The notes beneath the pieces were generated by a model. It made no database searches, was not told the DNA's origin, and saw only the letters and a program-made list of their open reading frames with translations. The position numbers and the translations under genes were made by a program. From Bacteroidales bacterium (GTDB lineage Bacteria > Bacteroidota > Bacteroidia > Bacteroidales > UBA1556), in the NCBI GenBank assembly GCA_016937295.1, contig JAFGWF010000178.1, positions 1-39,969 on the forward strand: DNA of 39,969 nt, written 5' to 3'. Below are positions 31,299 through 39,969 of this stretch, piece after piece. Position 1 is the first letter of the stretch, and each line of letters opens with the position of its first letter.

Positions 31299-33329
31299 TT
31301 ACAGATTTAAATAGTTTATTATTTGTCCTATGGTAATTAAATCATAATTAGTTACTTGTGCTTTTAAGGTGATTACTTTTTCTTTGTCATTCGCTGTTGA
31401 AACTTCTTTCTGATTAACCAATCCATAAGAATTGTCGGGTAATATAATGATCATTGAAATTTCCTCATCTTTCACCAAACTAAGGCTTATGGCTTGTATG
31501 GTTGGTGAAAATTGATATTTTCGGTAGCTCAGTCCTTTATGGTATATCACAAAGATTTCTTTGACAGGAATATTGGAGCCGGTTTCATTTATAAAAATTA
31601 TGTCTTTTAGTTCAATATTTGCGGTGTCGTTTATATTCGATAATCTGTTGTATCCTAATATTTTAAGACTTCGAAGCCAGTATGTTTCGGAAGGATAGCA
31701 GGATTCTAAGGCTTCTGCTTCATGGCTTAGAATTTCAACATAATAATCCATCCATTTTTCTTCAGTCAGCAGCCGCTCCTCCGGACTCATTAAACTACGA
31801 AGCTGCTGCCAGCCATTCCGCTCAATTTGAAGGATAGCATTCCGAATCAACCGTTTGTTTTTTGTGATTTCCTTATCACTTTTTCGATTTTTGCGCGCTA
31901 ATAAAGAAAGATATTTTGCATAATCTTTCTCCAAATCCTTGGGGCTTATATTCTCGGCTTTGCCAAATCTCCTTCTAACAGGAAAAGCTTCTATGGTTTT
32001 AATTTTTCCTGACGGCTCTTTCAGAAAAATGGTAAAATTCTTCATTTGTGGATGATATAAAAGCCTGATGTCCATATAGTCAACTTTTAAAAATGGCATG
32101 AATTCCTTCGGTTTTGTGGGATTATAAGTAACCCATTCATAATCTTTATATATGGTTAATTCTTGATGAGCTTTAAAAAATTTAGCCGATGAATAGTTTC
32201 GATTTTTTCTGTTTTTGCGAGGGTAAAAATTGAATGTCAGATGACCTCGCTGAACTCCTCGATAGCGGAATAGTTTGAAGAAAGCGTTGCTGGAATTTAG
32301 TAGGCGCGATGGAACTATTAGTGAGTCCCAAAATCTTTCTTCGGTAAAAAGAGTGTCGAATGTTATTGATAGCAATCGATTGCTAAATATTTGATTATAA
32401 TGCATGTACGCTGCTGAGTAAACCTTATAACTTTGGTTGTTAGTGTTGAAATTTCCATAATGATTCATCCTGATTTTCGCTTCTGGAGTGATGGGTGCAA
32501 AATCCCAAAAGATTCGACTATTAATCTGTTTTAAAGTGGTTATGATGGCCGGTGAAACGGAATCGGTACGAATGTATTTCAAGTTACGGCTCGCGCAGAA
32601 TTCCAGCTCGTATTCGGGGTCGGGTAAATTATTACCTTCTATAAATAGACTGTCTAATTTTGGAAAAAAAGGTAGGAAGGTGGTTAAACTTGCCAATTTA
32701 TTATGACTCAAATTTAATACCTTGATATTATGTGATTTATAATCTGTATTCACATTATAAATCCCACAATTAATAACCGAAAGTTTCAATAAGTCATTCT
32801 CCAAAGTAAGTAATTTGTTTAGGCTGTTTGGGTCAATTGTGCGACAGTTTTCCAAATAAAATTCCTTAACATGATGTTCTAAGAGGAAGTTTGTTGGCAC
32901 CATGCTGATTTGGCTGTTTTTAATAACCACCTTGCTGATGAAATCTGTGTTTTTAAATGCTTCCATGAGCGATAAAAAATCAACTTCTGATACAGATTCT
33001 ATTTCTAATGTGCCAATTTCGTGTGCTCTCAATTTTGGTAATCCCGAAATGTTGGTTTTGGCTGCCGAACTGCCTATGAATGCTATGTTTGTTAAAAATA
33101 TTGCTTTTGATGCTTGGGTGAAGGCGGCGCTTGCGTATTCATTCTCAAAATCAATCACTATTCGACTTGGTAAATTGTTGTTTTCTAAAGCTTTGGTTTT
33201 GCCCTGAGAAAAAGAATGGTATTGTGTGAACAACAGAAAGATTATCAATAGATTAGGTGTGAATTGAATTTTACGCCAGAGGGAAAAACTGCGGCTATTG
33301 ACACATTTATAATCTTTTTGATTAAGCAT
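31299..33329 (-). CDS. Exported leucine-rich-repeat protein, unknown function
   Basis: A 676-residue exported protein. A basic N-terminus leads to a hydrophobic signal stretch (about 24-42, FTPNLLIIFLLFTQYHSFSQ). Residues about 90-270 carry leucine-rich repeats (RAHEIGTLEIESVSEVD, HNIKVLNLSHNKLASLTTF, FPKLDSLFIEGNNL), indicating a protein-binding solenoid. The remaining roughly 400 residues have no recognised domain. They are rich in charged and aromatic residues and include a Lys/Arg-rich segment (LSLLARKNRKSDKEITKNKR). It lies upstream of the sigma factor with about 37 bases between, so all three genes may form one transcript. It is not similar to its neighbours. LRR function could be adhesion or binding a signal; this is unproven. 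Confidence 0.75.
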   Translation of the reverse strand: MLNQKDYKCVNSRSFSLWRKIQFTPNLLIIFLLFTQYHSFSQGKTKALENNNLPSRIVIDFENEYASAAFTQASKAIFLTNIAFIGSSAAKTNISGLPKLRAHEIGTLEIESVSEVDFLSLMEAFKNTDFISKVVIKNSQISMVPTNFLLEHHVKEFYLENCRTIDPNSLNKLLTLENDLLKLSVINCGIYNVNTDYKSHNIKVLNLSHNKLASLTTFLPFFPKLDSLFIEGNNLPDPEYELEFCASRNLKYIRTDSVSPAIITTLKQINSRIFWDFAPITPEAKIRMNHYGNFNTNNQSYKVYSAAYMHYNQIFSNRLLSITFDTLFTEERFWDSLIVPSRLLNSSNAFFKLFRYRGVQRGHLTFNFYPRKNRKNRNYSSAKFFKAHQELTIYKDYEWVTYNPTKPKEFMPFLKVDYMDIRLLYHPQMKNFTIFLKEPSGKIKTIEAFPVRRRFGKAENISPKDLEKDYAKYLSLLARKNRKSDKEITKNKRLIRNAILQIERNGWQQLRSLMSPEERLLTEEKWMDYYVEILSHEAEALESCYPSETYWLRSLKILGYNRLSNINDTANIELKDIIFINETGSNIPVKEIFVIYHKGLSYRKYQFSPTIQAISLSLVKDEEISMIIILPDNSYGLVNQKEVSTANDKEKVITLKAQVTNYDLITIGQIINYLNL

Positions 33330-33877
33330 ATAAGAGTTTTAGTCGATTGATTATTTAATACCTTTAATGATGAATTGTTACACACTAACGACAAAATAAC
33401 GAAATTGATGGTTGCAATATTTTGCCTGTCAGATAAATAATGTGTTCCAAACGGTTTTTGAAATTGGTTTTAAATAAACAAGGACTTCCCATTGATGATT
33501 GGCATAATATTTTTCCAAGAAAGGTTGTTGATTCTTTCTTAATATTTTACCACTCCTTAAGTAGTCTAATGACCGTGAAGAAAAATTGTAATTGACCAAA
33601 AACTAACCCATGTCGAAATATCAGGGAATTTACCGGACTGAATCGCATCATATATAGGATTTGGATTATTGCGCGCTCGGGTTTTATGGCGTAACCAATA
33701 ATCAACGTCATTTTTTTGATAAAATACGTTACTAAATCATGGGGTTATCATCTATGGGGCAATTGGTTGTAGAAAAAATCCGATACATTTCAGTCCGTCA
33801 TTCCAATGCCCGAATTGATGAATATGGTCGGTTAATTCCGACAAAACCAACCAGAATCCAAATTTAAACCGTTCGTA
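33330..33877. other. Intergenic region containing a transposase relic
   Basis: This lies between the LRR gene and tolC, with no intact gene. Bases 33330-33609 are unremarkable AT-rich DNA where no promoter or repeat is convincing. Bases 33610-33867 hold the RAYT relic. No terminator was seen after it. Confidence 0.5.
33610..33867 (+). pseudogene. Remnant of an IS200/RAYT-type (REP-associated tyrosine) transposase gene
   Basis: One reading frame from ATG 33610 gives recognisable N-terminal transposase sequence broken by two in-frame stops (codon 16, TAG at 33655; codon 42, TAA at 33733). The pieces are MSKYQGIYRTESHHI, then DLDYCALGFYGVTNNQRHFF, then MGQLVVEKI and NARIDEY. In intact Bacteroidota relatives the same order runs YRTES...DYxxxGFYFVTICTQNR...G.LV.E.I...DEYVVMPNH. 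Here the frame leaves the family at DEY, just before the HUH catalytic site, and ends 13 residues later. It is therefore a truncated, dead copy that cannot cut DNA. The family assignment is from memory of the motif order, and a database check would settle it. Confidence 0.72.
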
Positions 33878-35176
33878 TCATTCCACCATTTTTCCTGTAA
33901 TCCGCCGAACATCCATTTCAGTTTGCCGAAGTTGATTCATTAGGTTGATAAGCTGCATATTTATTTGAATTACAGAAAGTTGATTCTGTCGAAAGTCGAA
34001 CCCGCTAATGGTTCCTGCGTTATACTGCTCTTCCGCAATTTCGATTGTTTTTGTAGCCCATTGAAGGTTTTTTTCCAAAAGATTTTTATTTAATAGCAAA
34101 TTGTGATAAATGCTTAATAATCGATGAAGCTCCGTCTTGATTAAATTTTCGTAATCTATCCTGCTCAAAGTAGCAATTTCGGTTTCTAATTGGCTGTTTT
34201 CTATGCGATTATTCACTTTGCCACCATCGTATAAATTCATTCGAACCGTTACGCCAAAACCTGGTCCATAAGTCAATGAAGACTCGGTAAAGCCAACTTC
34301 GTTCATCTGCTTGGAGTATCCGTAGCTTCCAAAAAGATTGACTTGTGGATAACGTGCTGATTCTTCAATACGTAAATTAGCTTCGGCCAACAATTCTTCC
34401 ATTTGCCTGCGTTGCAGGTAGTTGTTATTGGCTATGGCGTCTTTTTGAATGGCTTCCTCATTTCCAATACCCTGTAATTCCATGCTTTCTTTTACAGGAG
34501 TCCATTTCGTAATACTGTCGTTTCGCAGCATCCTGTTGATTTGAATTTGTAGGTCTTCAACAGCCCATTTGGCATTTAAAAGAGCTATCGAGTCCGAATT
34601 GAAATCCATTTCTGCTTGATATAATTCCAAGGCGTTAATGGAACCTATTTCTTTCTGTTTCAATGCAATTCTATACCGAAATCGAGAAATGTCTAAGCTT
34701 TGTTGATGTAGCTCCACTATGTCGTGGCTCATTATTAATTGGGAATATAATCTTGAAATGTCGGCAATAGTTTGTTCTACCAAGTATTTTGTTTCTTGAG
34801 CGCCAATCTGTGCCAAATAGTTTAAACGGTCTTTATTGGCAAACATGGCAAATCCGTCAAATACTGTATAATCTAATCGAACCGCACCCGACAAAGTAGT
34901 GCTTTGAGCGTTTTTTCCACTGCGACTATCACCGCTAAAAAAATTTAACTCGGAGTTTTTAACGTCCATGGATGCGGTGCCGTCAGCAGATATTGTTGGC
35001 AACATGCCGGCATTTCCGGCAGTGTTTTGGTTGTCGAGTATTTGGTTCTCAATTCGGTAAATTTGAATCTGATAATTCTTCTCCAACGTCATGGAAATCA
35101 TCTCATTAAGTGTTATTGTTTGTTGACTGTAAGCACTTATGGAAACAAAAAGAAATAGTATGGATAGTTTATTCAT
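33878..35176 (-). CDS. TolC-family outer-membrane efflux channel
   Basis: A 432-residue outer-membrane component of the RND system upstream. A signal peptide (MNKLSILFLFVSISAYSQQ) precedes a TolC domain rich in long helices, with the family's duplicated pattern (ITLNEMISMTLEKNYQIQIY near the start; LSQAG-like helical repeats later) and the typical EEQYNAGTISGFDFRQNQLS near the C-terminus. The start is the ATG at 35176; the apparent upstream M is TTG at 35185. It overlaps the end of the RND gene by 8 bases, so the three genes form one operon. It would form the channel that carries drugs or other compounds across the outer membrane. Confidence 0.9.
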   Translation of the reverse strand: MNKLSILFLFVSISAYSQQTITLNEMISMTLEKNYQIQIYRIENQILDNQNTAGNAGMLPTISADGTASMDVKNSELNFFSGDSRSGKNAQSTTLSGAVRLDYTVFDGFAMFANKDRLNYLAQIGAQETKYLVEQTIADISRLYSQLIMSHDIVELHQQSLDISRFRYRIALKQKEIGSINALELYQAEMDFNSDSIALLNAKWAVEDLQIQINRMLRNDSITKWTPVKESMELQGIGNEEAIQKDAIANNNYLQRRQMEELLAEANLRIEESARYPQVNLFGSYGYSKQMNEVGFTESSLTYGPGFGVTVRMNLYDGGKVNNRIENSQLETEIATLSRIDYENLIKTELHRLLSIYHNLLLNKNLLEKNLQWATKTIEIAEEQYNAGTISGFDFRQNQLSVIQINMQLINLMNQLRQTEMDVRRITGKMVE

Positions 35177-38100
35177 GTTCTTCAACAGTTTTTTTAGTTT
35201 TTTTACTTGCTATGAACGTGTAAAGCACCGGAATAACAAACAGGGTCAGGAATAGGGAGAAAAGCAATCCGCCGATAATCACCGTTCCGAGAGGCACTCG
35301 ACTATTTGCAGAGCCGCCAAGGGATAAAACCAAAGGGATAGCTCCCAAAACGGTAGCCATGGAAGTCATAAGGATGGGGCGAAGTCGGTCGGTTGCGGCG
35401 CTAATTGCTGCCTGGCGTAGATTCATTCCTTCAGCTCTTTTTTGATTTGCAAAGTCAACGATGAGAATGCCGTTTTTAGTAACAATTCCAATAAGCACAA
35501 TCATACCGATTTGACTGAATATGTTTAAGGTTTGTCCAAAAATCCAAAGAGAAAGGAGGGCGCCGGCAAGAGCTAGAGGCACGGTAAGCATCACAGTCAA
35601 AGGGTCGCGGAAACTCTCAAACTGGGCTGCAAGGGTGAGATATACCAAAATAAGGGCGAAGACAAAAACCAAAAGCAGGTTGGAATTCCCTTCGGCATAA
35701 TCAGCCGAGTTTCCGGTAAGTGTTGTCAAAAAACTGTCGTCCAACACTTCATCAGCAATTTTATCCATGGCGTCAATACCATCGCCAAGGGTGTAACCGG
35801 CTGCCGGTGAGGCTGATATGGTTGCTGATGAGTAACGGTCGTAGCGTAAAAGCTGTGGAGGCATGCTTTGTTCACGAATCGTAATCAGGTTATCCAAACT
35901 TACCAAATTCCCGTCTTTAGTGGTCATTTTAATTTGTTTGATGTCCTCAGGGCGCATTCGCTGACTATTTTCGGCCCTGGCTATCACATAATATTGCTTT
36001 CCATTTCTAATAAAAAAGCCAATTCGTTGCTCGCTAAAATAGGTCTGCATGGTTTCAGCAATGTCTTTTACGGAAATGCCCAAATCGAAAGCTCTATCGC
36101 GATTGATATCAATGGCTAACTCCGGCTTAGTGAATTTTAAGTCAATATCAACCGCTTCAAATGCGGGATGACTTCGCGCTTTATCCAAAAATTTAGGAAT
36201 TACTTCTTCTAATTGTTCCAAAGTTCCGGTTTGAATCACATATTGAATCGGTAAGGAATTCATGCCTCCTCCGGCTCCTTCAATAGTTGGGTCTTGCACC
36301 ACAAATGCTTGTCCCATAGTGTGTTTTTGCAATTGCTTATTAATCTCAGCCGCAATTTCCATTTGGGATTTTTCCCGTTTATTGGGTTCTTTCAGCATTA
36401 TTCTGAAAAAACCGGAATTGACCGAAACGGACGAACCAAATCCGGGTGAAGTAACCGAAAGAACATAGTCTTTTTCAGGAATAGTATCCAAAAAGGAAAG
36501 TAATTCAAGCTGAAATTCATCCATAAGTTTAAAGCTTGTGCCTTCAGGTGCTTTGGTAATCACGCGCAATCTGCCTTTATCATCCAACGGAGCCAATTCT
36601 TTAGGAAGGTTGATGAAAAGAAATCCAATCATCAAAAAGGAAATTATGAGGATGGGGAAGGATAAATATTGGTACTTGAAAAATCCGGTAAGCCATGAGG
36701 GATAGTGTTTTAGCAGAAAATCAATGGGTTTTTGGATAAAACGAAGCGACCGATATTCTTTTGTGCCGGGTTTTAACAATCTCGAACTTATCATCACTGT
36801 GAGCGAAAGAGAGATAAATGTGGAAATTATCACAGAGCCCGACACGACCATCGCAAACTCTCTGAAGAGTCGTCCTGTGAATCCCATCATGAAGAAAATG
36901 GGCATGAAAACAGCTATCAAAGTAACTGTGGTTGAAATGATTGCGAAAAAAACCTGTCGTGAACCTTTAAATGCAGCTTGGATGGGATTCATGCCTTGCT
37001 CAATTTTAGCATAGATGTTTTCCATCATCACTATGGCATCGTCCACAACCAAACCGGTGGCAAGGAGCAAACCAAGCAGGGTGAGTACATTTATGGAAAA
37101 TCCGGCGATGAATAGAAAAATAAAGCCGCCAATGAGACTAATTGGGATTGTGATAACCGGAATGAAAGTGGTGCGGAAATTTCGCAGAAAGATGAAAATG
37201 ATGAATAAAACTAAGGCGAATGCGAGTATTATGGTGCTTTGAACGTCTGAGATAGACTTGCGAATGCTGGTAGTCACATCCATCCCGACACCTATGATAA
37301 TGTCGTCAGGAATTTCCTTTTTAAGCTTTTCCACACGGCGGTAGGCTTCATCCACAATGTCGATATAGTTGCTGCCGGGTTGGGGCTGTAAAGCCACACC
37401 AACCATGGGAATAGCGCCATTTCCCCGAAGAATCGATTGGTCGTTTTGGGCTCCCAACTCCGCCCTTCCTAAATCCTTTAACCTTATGATGTGGTTGTTT
37501 CGCTGCTTGATAACCAAATTGTTAAACTCGTCAACGGTGTTTATTCTTCCGTAAGTTTGAATGGTGAGATAGCGCCTTTCACCTTCAAGTTGTCCTGCCG
37601 GAAGTTCAACATTCTGACTGTTCAGGGCTTGTTTGATGTCTTGAGTAGTTATCTGATAACTGTTCATTTTGTTGATGTCAAGTATCAAACGCATAGCGTA
37701 CTGTTTACTTCCCCAAATATAAATTTGGCTTACGCCATCAATAGTTTGCAATCGTTCTTCAAAAACATTTTCGGCAATTTCGGTAAGTTCCATAAGACTT
37801 CGATTGCGGCTTTGCAGAGTGATGGCAAGGATGGTTTGAGCATCGGCATTCGCTTTGGAAACAACCGGTGGGTCGGCATCCGGCGGAAGGACTCGAAGCG
37901 CCTGCGAAACCATATCGCGTACGTCATTGGCTGCATTGTCCAAATCTTTGCCAAGGTCAAATTCAACACTAATTGTTGAACGGCCAACGGAGCTCACCGA
38001 ACTGATATTCTTAATTCCATCCACACGATTTATCTGCTCCTCAAGTGGTTCAGTTATCTGCGATTCAATCACTTGCGCACTGGCACCGGTATAGTCGGTT

Positions 38101-38243
38101 CTCACGGTGATGATGGGTGGATCAACGCTGGGATATTCTCTAACGCCAAGGGTTAGAAAAGCAACTGTTCCAAATATCACAATCGCTATAGCAAAAACCA
38201 AGGTCAAAACCGGCTTTTTTATGCTTAATTCCGATAAGGTCAT
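35169..38243 (-). CDS. RND efflux pump, HAE1/AcrB-type inner-membrane transporter
   Basis: A 1024-residue proton-driven pump with the usual 12-helix, duplicated AcrB plan. The proton-relay aspartates D401 and D402 sit in GLLLATGLVVDDAIVMMENI (helix 4). The N-terminal periplasmic entry (SVDPPIITVRTDYTGASAQV) and the second-half VLIGIVTKNGILIVDFA are diagnostic. Its full length (AcrB is 1049 residues) suggests that it is functional. By family it exports toxic compounds such as drugs, dyes or bile salts; the substrate is unknown. Its start overlaps the adaptor gene's stop by 4 bases and its end overlaps tolC. Confidence 0.96.
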   Translation of the reverse strand: MTLSELSIKKPVLTLVFAIAIVIFGTVAFLTLGVREYPSVDPPIITVRTDYTGASAQVIESQITEPLEEQINRVDGIKNISSVSSVGRSTISVEFDLGKDLDNAANDVRDMVSQALRVLPPDADPPVVSKANADAQTILAITLQSRNRSLMELTEIAENVFEERLQTIDGVSQIYIWGSKQYAMRLILDINKMNSYQITTQDIKQALNSQNVELPAGQLEGERRYLTIQTYGRINTVDEFNNLVIKQRNNHIIRLKDLGRAELGAQNDQSILRGNGAIPMVGVALQPQPGSNYIDIVDEAYRRVEKLKKEIPDDIIIGVGMDVTTSIRKSISDVQSTIILAFALVLFIIFIFLRNFRTTFIPVITIPISLIGGFIFLFIAGFSINVLTLLGLLLATGLVVDDAIVMMENIYAKIEQGMNPIQAAFKGSRQVFFAIISTTVTLIAVFMPIFFMMGFTGRLFREFAMVVSGSVIISTFISLSLTVMISSRLLKPGTKEYRSLRFIQKPIDFLLKHYPSWLTGFFKYQYLSFPILIISFLMIGFLFINLPKELAPLDDKGRLRVITKAPEGTSFKLMDEFQLELLSFLDTIPEKDYVLSVTSPGFGSSVSVNSGFFRIMLKEPNKREKSQMEIAAEINKQLQKHTMGQAFVVQDPTIEGAGGGMNSLPIQYVIQTGTLEQLEEVIPKFLDKARSHPAFEAVDIDLKFTKPELAIDINRDRAFDLGISVKDIAETMQTYFSEQRIGFFIRNGKQYYVIARAENSQRMRPEDIKQIKMTTKDGNLVSLDNLITIREQSMPPQLLRYDRYSSATISASPAAGYTLGDGIDAMDKIADEVLDDSFLTTLTGNSADYAEGNSNLLLVFVFALILVYLTLAAQFESFRDPLTVMLTVPLALAGALLSLWIFGQTLNIFSQIGMIVLIGIVTKNGILIVDFANQKRAEGMNLRQAAISAATDRLRPILMTSMATVLGAIPLVLSLGGSANSRVPLGTVIIGGLLFSLFLTLFVIPVLYTFIASKKTKKTVEEHE

Positions 38244-39331
38244 AGTTGAGCCTCCGTTCTGATTTGGTTGATGGTGATTGGTGCTTTGTCTTTGATTTTC
38301 ATTAAGTTGCTGATGATTACGGTGTCTCCGGCTGAAAGGCCTGAAAGAATTTGAACCATCGATTTAGTTCGTCCGCCGGTTGTAACCGGCTTTGATTGAA
38401 CCTTTCCGCTTTTTACAATATAAATAATCTGACCATTGAGCTGCGGCACAATGGCGTCTGCAGGTACTAATAAGGCATCATTGGACGTTTGAAGGTTATA
38501 CACCACTTGAACAAAGTCTCCTACAACAAACTTTTTTTCTTTATTGTCGATTTTTGCCCGAAGCTGAATACTGCCCGAAGTAGCATCAATAGAGGAGTTG
38601 ATGGCATAGATTTCAGCCTCAGCACTGTCGGAGCTTGTGGTTGCAATAAAACGAATTTTTTGACCAACGGACGCTTTGGCAGCATAAGCTCCCGGTATTT
38701 CAAATTGAATCTTTAAACGGTCATCTTGAACTAAAGTGCTGATTGCTTGTCCGGTATTCAACCATGTGCCAACACTAATATCTCGCATTCCGATTTTTCC
38801 GCTAAATGGTGCCTGGATTGATGCAAGGTCAATTTTTACTTCCAATTCCTCCATTTGTGCTTCCAATTGTAAAACTTTTGCCTTAGCCAAATCTATGGCT
38901 TCTGTGCTAACACCCTCTACGTCAACGAGCTGACTCTTTCTTTTTAAATCATTTTCTGCTGTTAGCAATTGCGATTTCAACGCTTTTAATTGCGATTGAA
39001 AATGTCGGTCGTCAATTTGGATTAGCTTTTCGCTTTGTTGAACATGTTGCCCTTCCTTAAAATTTATCTCCGTTACTAAACCTGATAGGGGGGCTGTTAC
39101 ATACAATTCTTCCATAGCTAAAATTTTTCCCGGTACAATAATCTCAGAAGTAAATGTTTGACCTTGAGCTATATATCCAATGGCTTGCAAATTGCCTGAA
39201 AAATTGCGTTTGGATTCGGTTTTTTCTTTGCACGAATTTAAAGTAAAAACAAGGCAACAGGTTAATCCTAAAACAGGCAATTTTTTTAATAAATTTCTTG
39301 ATTTCAGGAAAGGTATTGTTTTATTTGTCAT
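38240..39331 (-). CDS. RND efflux periplasmic adaptor (HlyD/MFP) lipoprotein
   Basis: A 363-residue membrane fusion protein that links the inner-membrane pump to TolC. A signal sequence ends LNSC (C34), so it is probably a lipoprotein anchored in the inner membrane. It shows the biotinyl-lipoyl motif halves (LSGLVTEINFKEGQHVQQSE and IQAPFSGKIGMRDISVGTWL), a helical hairpin between (about 110-165), and a beta-barrel region (DRLKIQFEIPGAYAAKASVG). Length and domain order match AcrA/MexE-like adaptors. It is the first gene of the adaptor-pump-TolC operon, with a promoter candidate at 39425-39432. No TetR- or AraC-type regulator is adjacent in the window. Confidence 0.94.
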   Translation of the reverse strand: MTNKTIPFLKSRNLLKKLPVLGLTCCLVFTLNSCKEKTESKRNFSGNLQAIGYIAQGQTFTSEIIVPGKILAMEELYVTAPLSGLVTEINFKEGQHVQQSEKLIQIDDRHFQSQLKALKSQLLTAENDLKRKSQLVDVEGVSTEAIDLAKAKVLQLEAQMEELEVKIDLASIQAPFSGKIGMRDISVGTWLNTGQAISTLVQDDRLKIQFEIPGAYAAKASVGQKIRFIATTSSDSAEAEIYAINSSIDATSGSIQLRAKIDNKEKKFVVGDFVQVVYNLQTSNDALLVPADAIVPQLNGQIIYIVKSGKVQSKPVTTGGRTKSMVQILSGLSAGDTVIISNLMKIKDKAPITINQIRTEAQL

Positions 39332-39424
39332 AGAATATATTTGTAATATTTGGTAAAAAATGATTTAAATAATTGAATATCAATGCTATTTATGCTTATA
39401 TGTCGCAGTGCGAAATAAGGCTTG

Positions 39425-39432
39425 CAAATTTA
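39425..39432 (-). promoter_or_regulatory. Candidate -7 element for the RND operon
   Basis: The minus strand reads TAAATTTG followed by C, an exact TAnnTTTG match, 93 bases before the ATG at 39331. No -33 match at 17-21 bases was certain. Confidence 0.45.
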
Positions 39433-39520
39433 AGCAGTTTATTGAATGAAGTGAACGAAATTGCTTATTATCAATTTTAATAACAAATCGAACCACTCTG
39501 TTTTATTCTCATAAATCGCT

Positions 39521-39528
39521 TAATTTCG
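39521..39528 (+). promoter_or_regulatory. Candidate -7 element immediately before the glycosyltransferase
   Basis: TAATTTCG followed by C, one mismatch from TAnnTTTG, ends 4 bases before the ATG at 39533. If used, the mRNA would be leaderless. The same variant occurs at 4247-4254 on the minus strand. Confidence 0.3.
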
Positions 39529-39532
39529 CGCC

Positions 39533-39969
39533 ATGAATATCATGCTGATAAATCATTATGCGGGATCGCCACAAATGGGGATGGAATACAGACCTTATTA
39601 TCTTGCTAAAGAGTGGATTAGTAAAGGTCACAAGGTTGTGGTTATTGCTGCCGATAATGCTCATGTTCGTAAAATTCAGCCGATTATTTTCGCAAGTTTT
39701 ACTTCCGAAAGCATTGACGGCATTGAGTATCTTTGGGTAAAAACACCTGAATATCAAGGTAATGGAATAGCACGGGTGAAAAATATGTTTTCATTTGTCA
39801 GCCAATTGAATAGGAAAGCTTCCTTTTTGTCTCGAAAATATCGTCCGGATGTGGTAATTGCCTCATCTACTTATCCTTTAGATAATTATCCTGCACATAA
39901 AATAGCAAAACTAAGTGGCGCGATTTACATGTATGAAATTCATGATTTGTGGCCGCTTTCACCCATGGA
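39533..39969 (+). CDS. GT4-type glycosyltransferase (N-terminal part, runs off window)
   Basis: The first 145 codons of a glycosyltransferase of GT-B fold, starting MNIMLINHYAGSPQMGMEYR. The opening strand-loop, the EYRPYYLAKEWISKGHKVVV helix-strand pair, the FVSQLNRKASFLSRKYRPDVVIASS segment and the acceptor-domain end YEIHDLWPLS match the WbuB/GT4 type used in capsule or LPS side-chain assembly. The C-terminal nucleotide-sugar domain lies beyond the window. It is transcribed away from the RND operon across a 200-base divergent region. Confidence 0.85.
   Translation, partial: MNIMLINHYAGSPQMGMEYRPYYLAKEWISKGHKVVVIAADNAHVRKIQPIIFASFTSESIDGIEYLWVKTPEYQGNGIARVKNMFSFVSQLNRKASFLSRKYRPDVVIASSTYPLDNYPAHKIAKLSGAIYMYEIHDLWPLSPM

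Noticed and set aside
37491-37979. A 162-codon plus-strand open frame
   Set aside because: It is a shadow of the RND pump gene; its composition follows the antisense of a conserved periplasmic domain.

Overview
The window reads as ordinary chromosome from a low-GC member of the Bacteroidota, probably an uncultured Bacteroidales- or Sphingobacteriia-like lineage; I cannot place it more precisely. The evidence is: the Bacteroidota -7 promoter element TAnnTTTG (minus-strand reading CAAAnnTA) upstream of many genes, few Shine-Dalgarno sites, Bacteroidota-style protein families (YidC with its N-terminal membrane anchor, exported MsrB-MsrA fusion, GH3/beta-lactamase fusion, DUF1573 proteins, LytS/LytTR pair) and many signal peptides ending in xxSQ/xxFGQ. 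Most genes are on the minus strand. No tRNA, rRNA, CRISPR array, prophage or intact insertion sequence was seen.

Layout. 1-4300 (minus): a PLP-dependent class V enzyme, an EamA transporter, a small outer-membrane barrel, a DEDDy exonuclease and the start of yidC, which has its own good promoter. 4457-13020 (minus): an exported MsrB-MsrA fusion, a TPR/barrel-like exported protein, and an operon of a GH3/serine-hydrolase fusion plus a large TPR protein. A 214-bp MITE-like element with matched terminal inverted repeats and an exact 11-bp target duplication sits between the two TPR-type genes. 13073-16920 (minus): tightly overlapped housekeeping operon (aminotransferase, GT9 heptosyltransferase, threonylcarbamoyl-AMP synthase, SmpB, rhomboid). 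16943-17956: terminator and two tandem DUF1573 paralogues. 17957-18580: noncoding DNA with a 231-bp imperfect inverted repeat carrying eight ACCTTA boxes. 18581-20183 (plus): a small 11-residue-repeat secreted protein and an alanine-dehydrogenase-like protein lacking the usual active-site His. 20185-23389 (minus): DegT aminotransferase, PglC-type sugar transferase and lipoprotein alpha/beta hydrolase, translationally coupled. 23481-25977 (minus): exported two-DTG retropepsin-like protein coupled to a secreted protein with four tandem CBM48-like domains.

26281-28976 (plus): a TPR-sensor LytS-type histidine kinase and its LytTR response regulator, divergent from the retropepsin/CBM48 pair. 29022-33329 (minus): a leucine-rich-repeat exported protein, an ECF sigma factor with a hydrophobic C-terminal tail and a single-pass membrane protein placed like an anti-sigma factor. 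33330-33877: intergenic DNA containing the wreck of an IS200/RAYT-type transposase gene. 33878-39331 (minus): a complete tripartite RND efflux operon (adaptor, pump, TolC). 39533 to the end (plus): the start of a GT4 glycosyltransferase.

Most of the window is core metabolism, envelope and stress functions. The less explained parts are the repeat protein and its upstream inverted-repeat block, the LRR/sigma/membrane-protein locus, the retropepsin/CBM48 pair, and the two mobile-element remnants.
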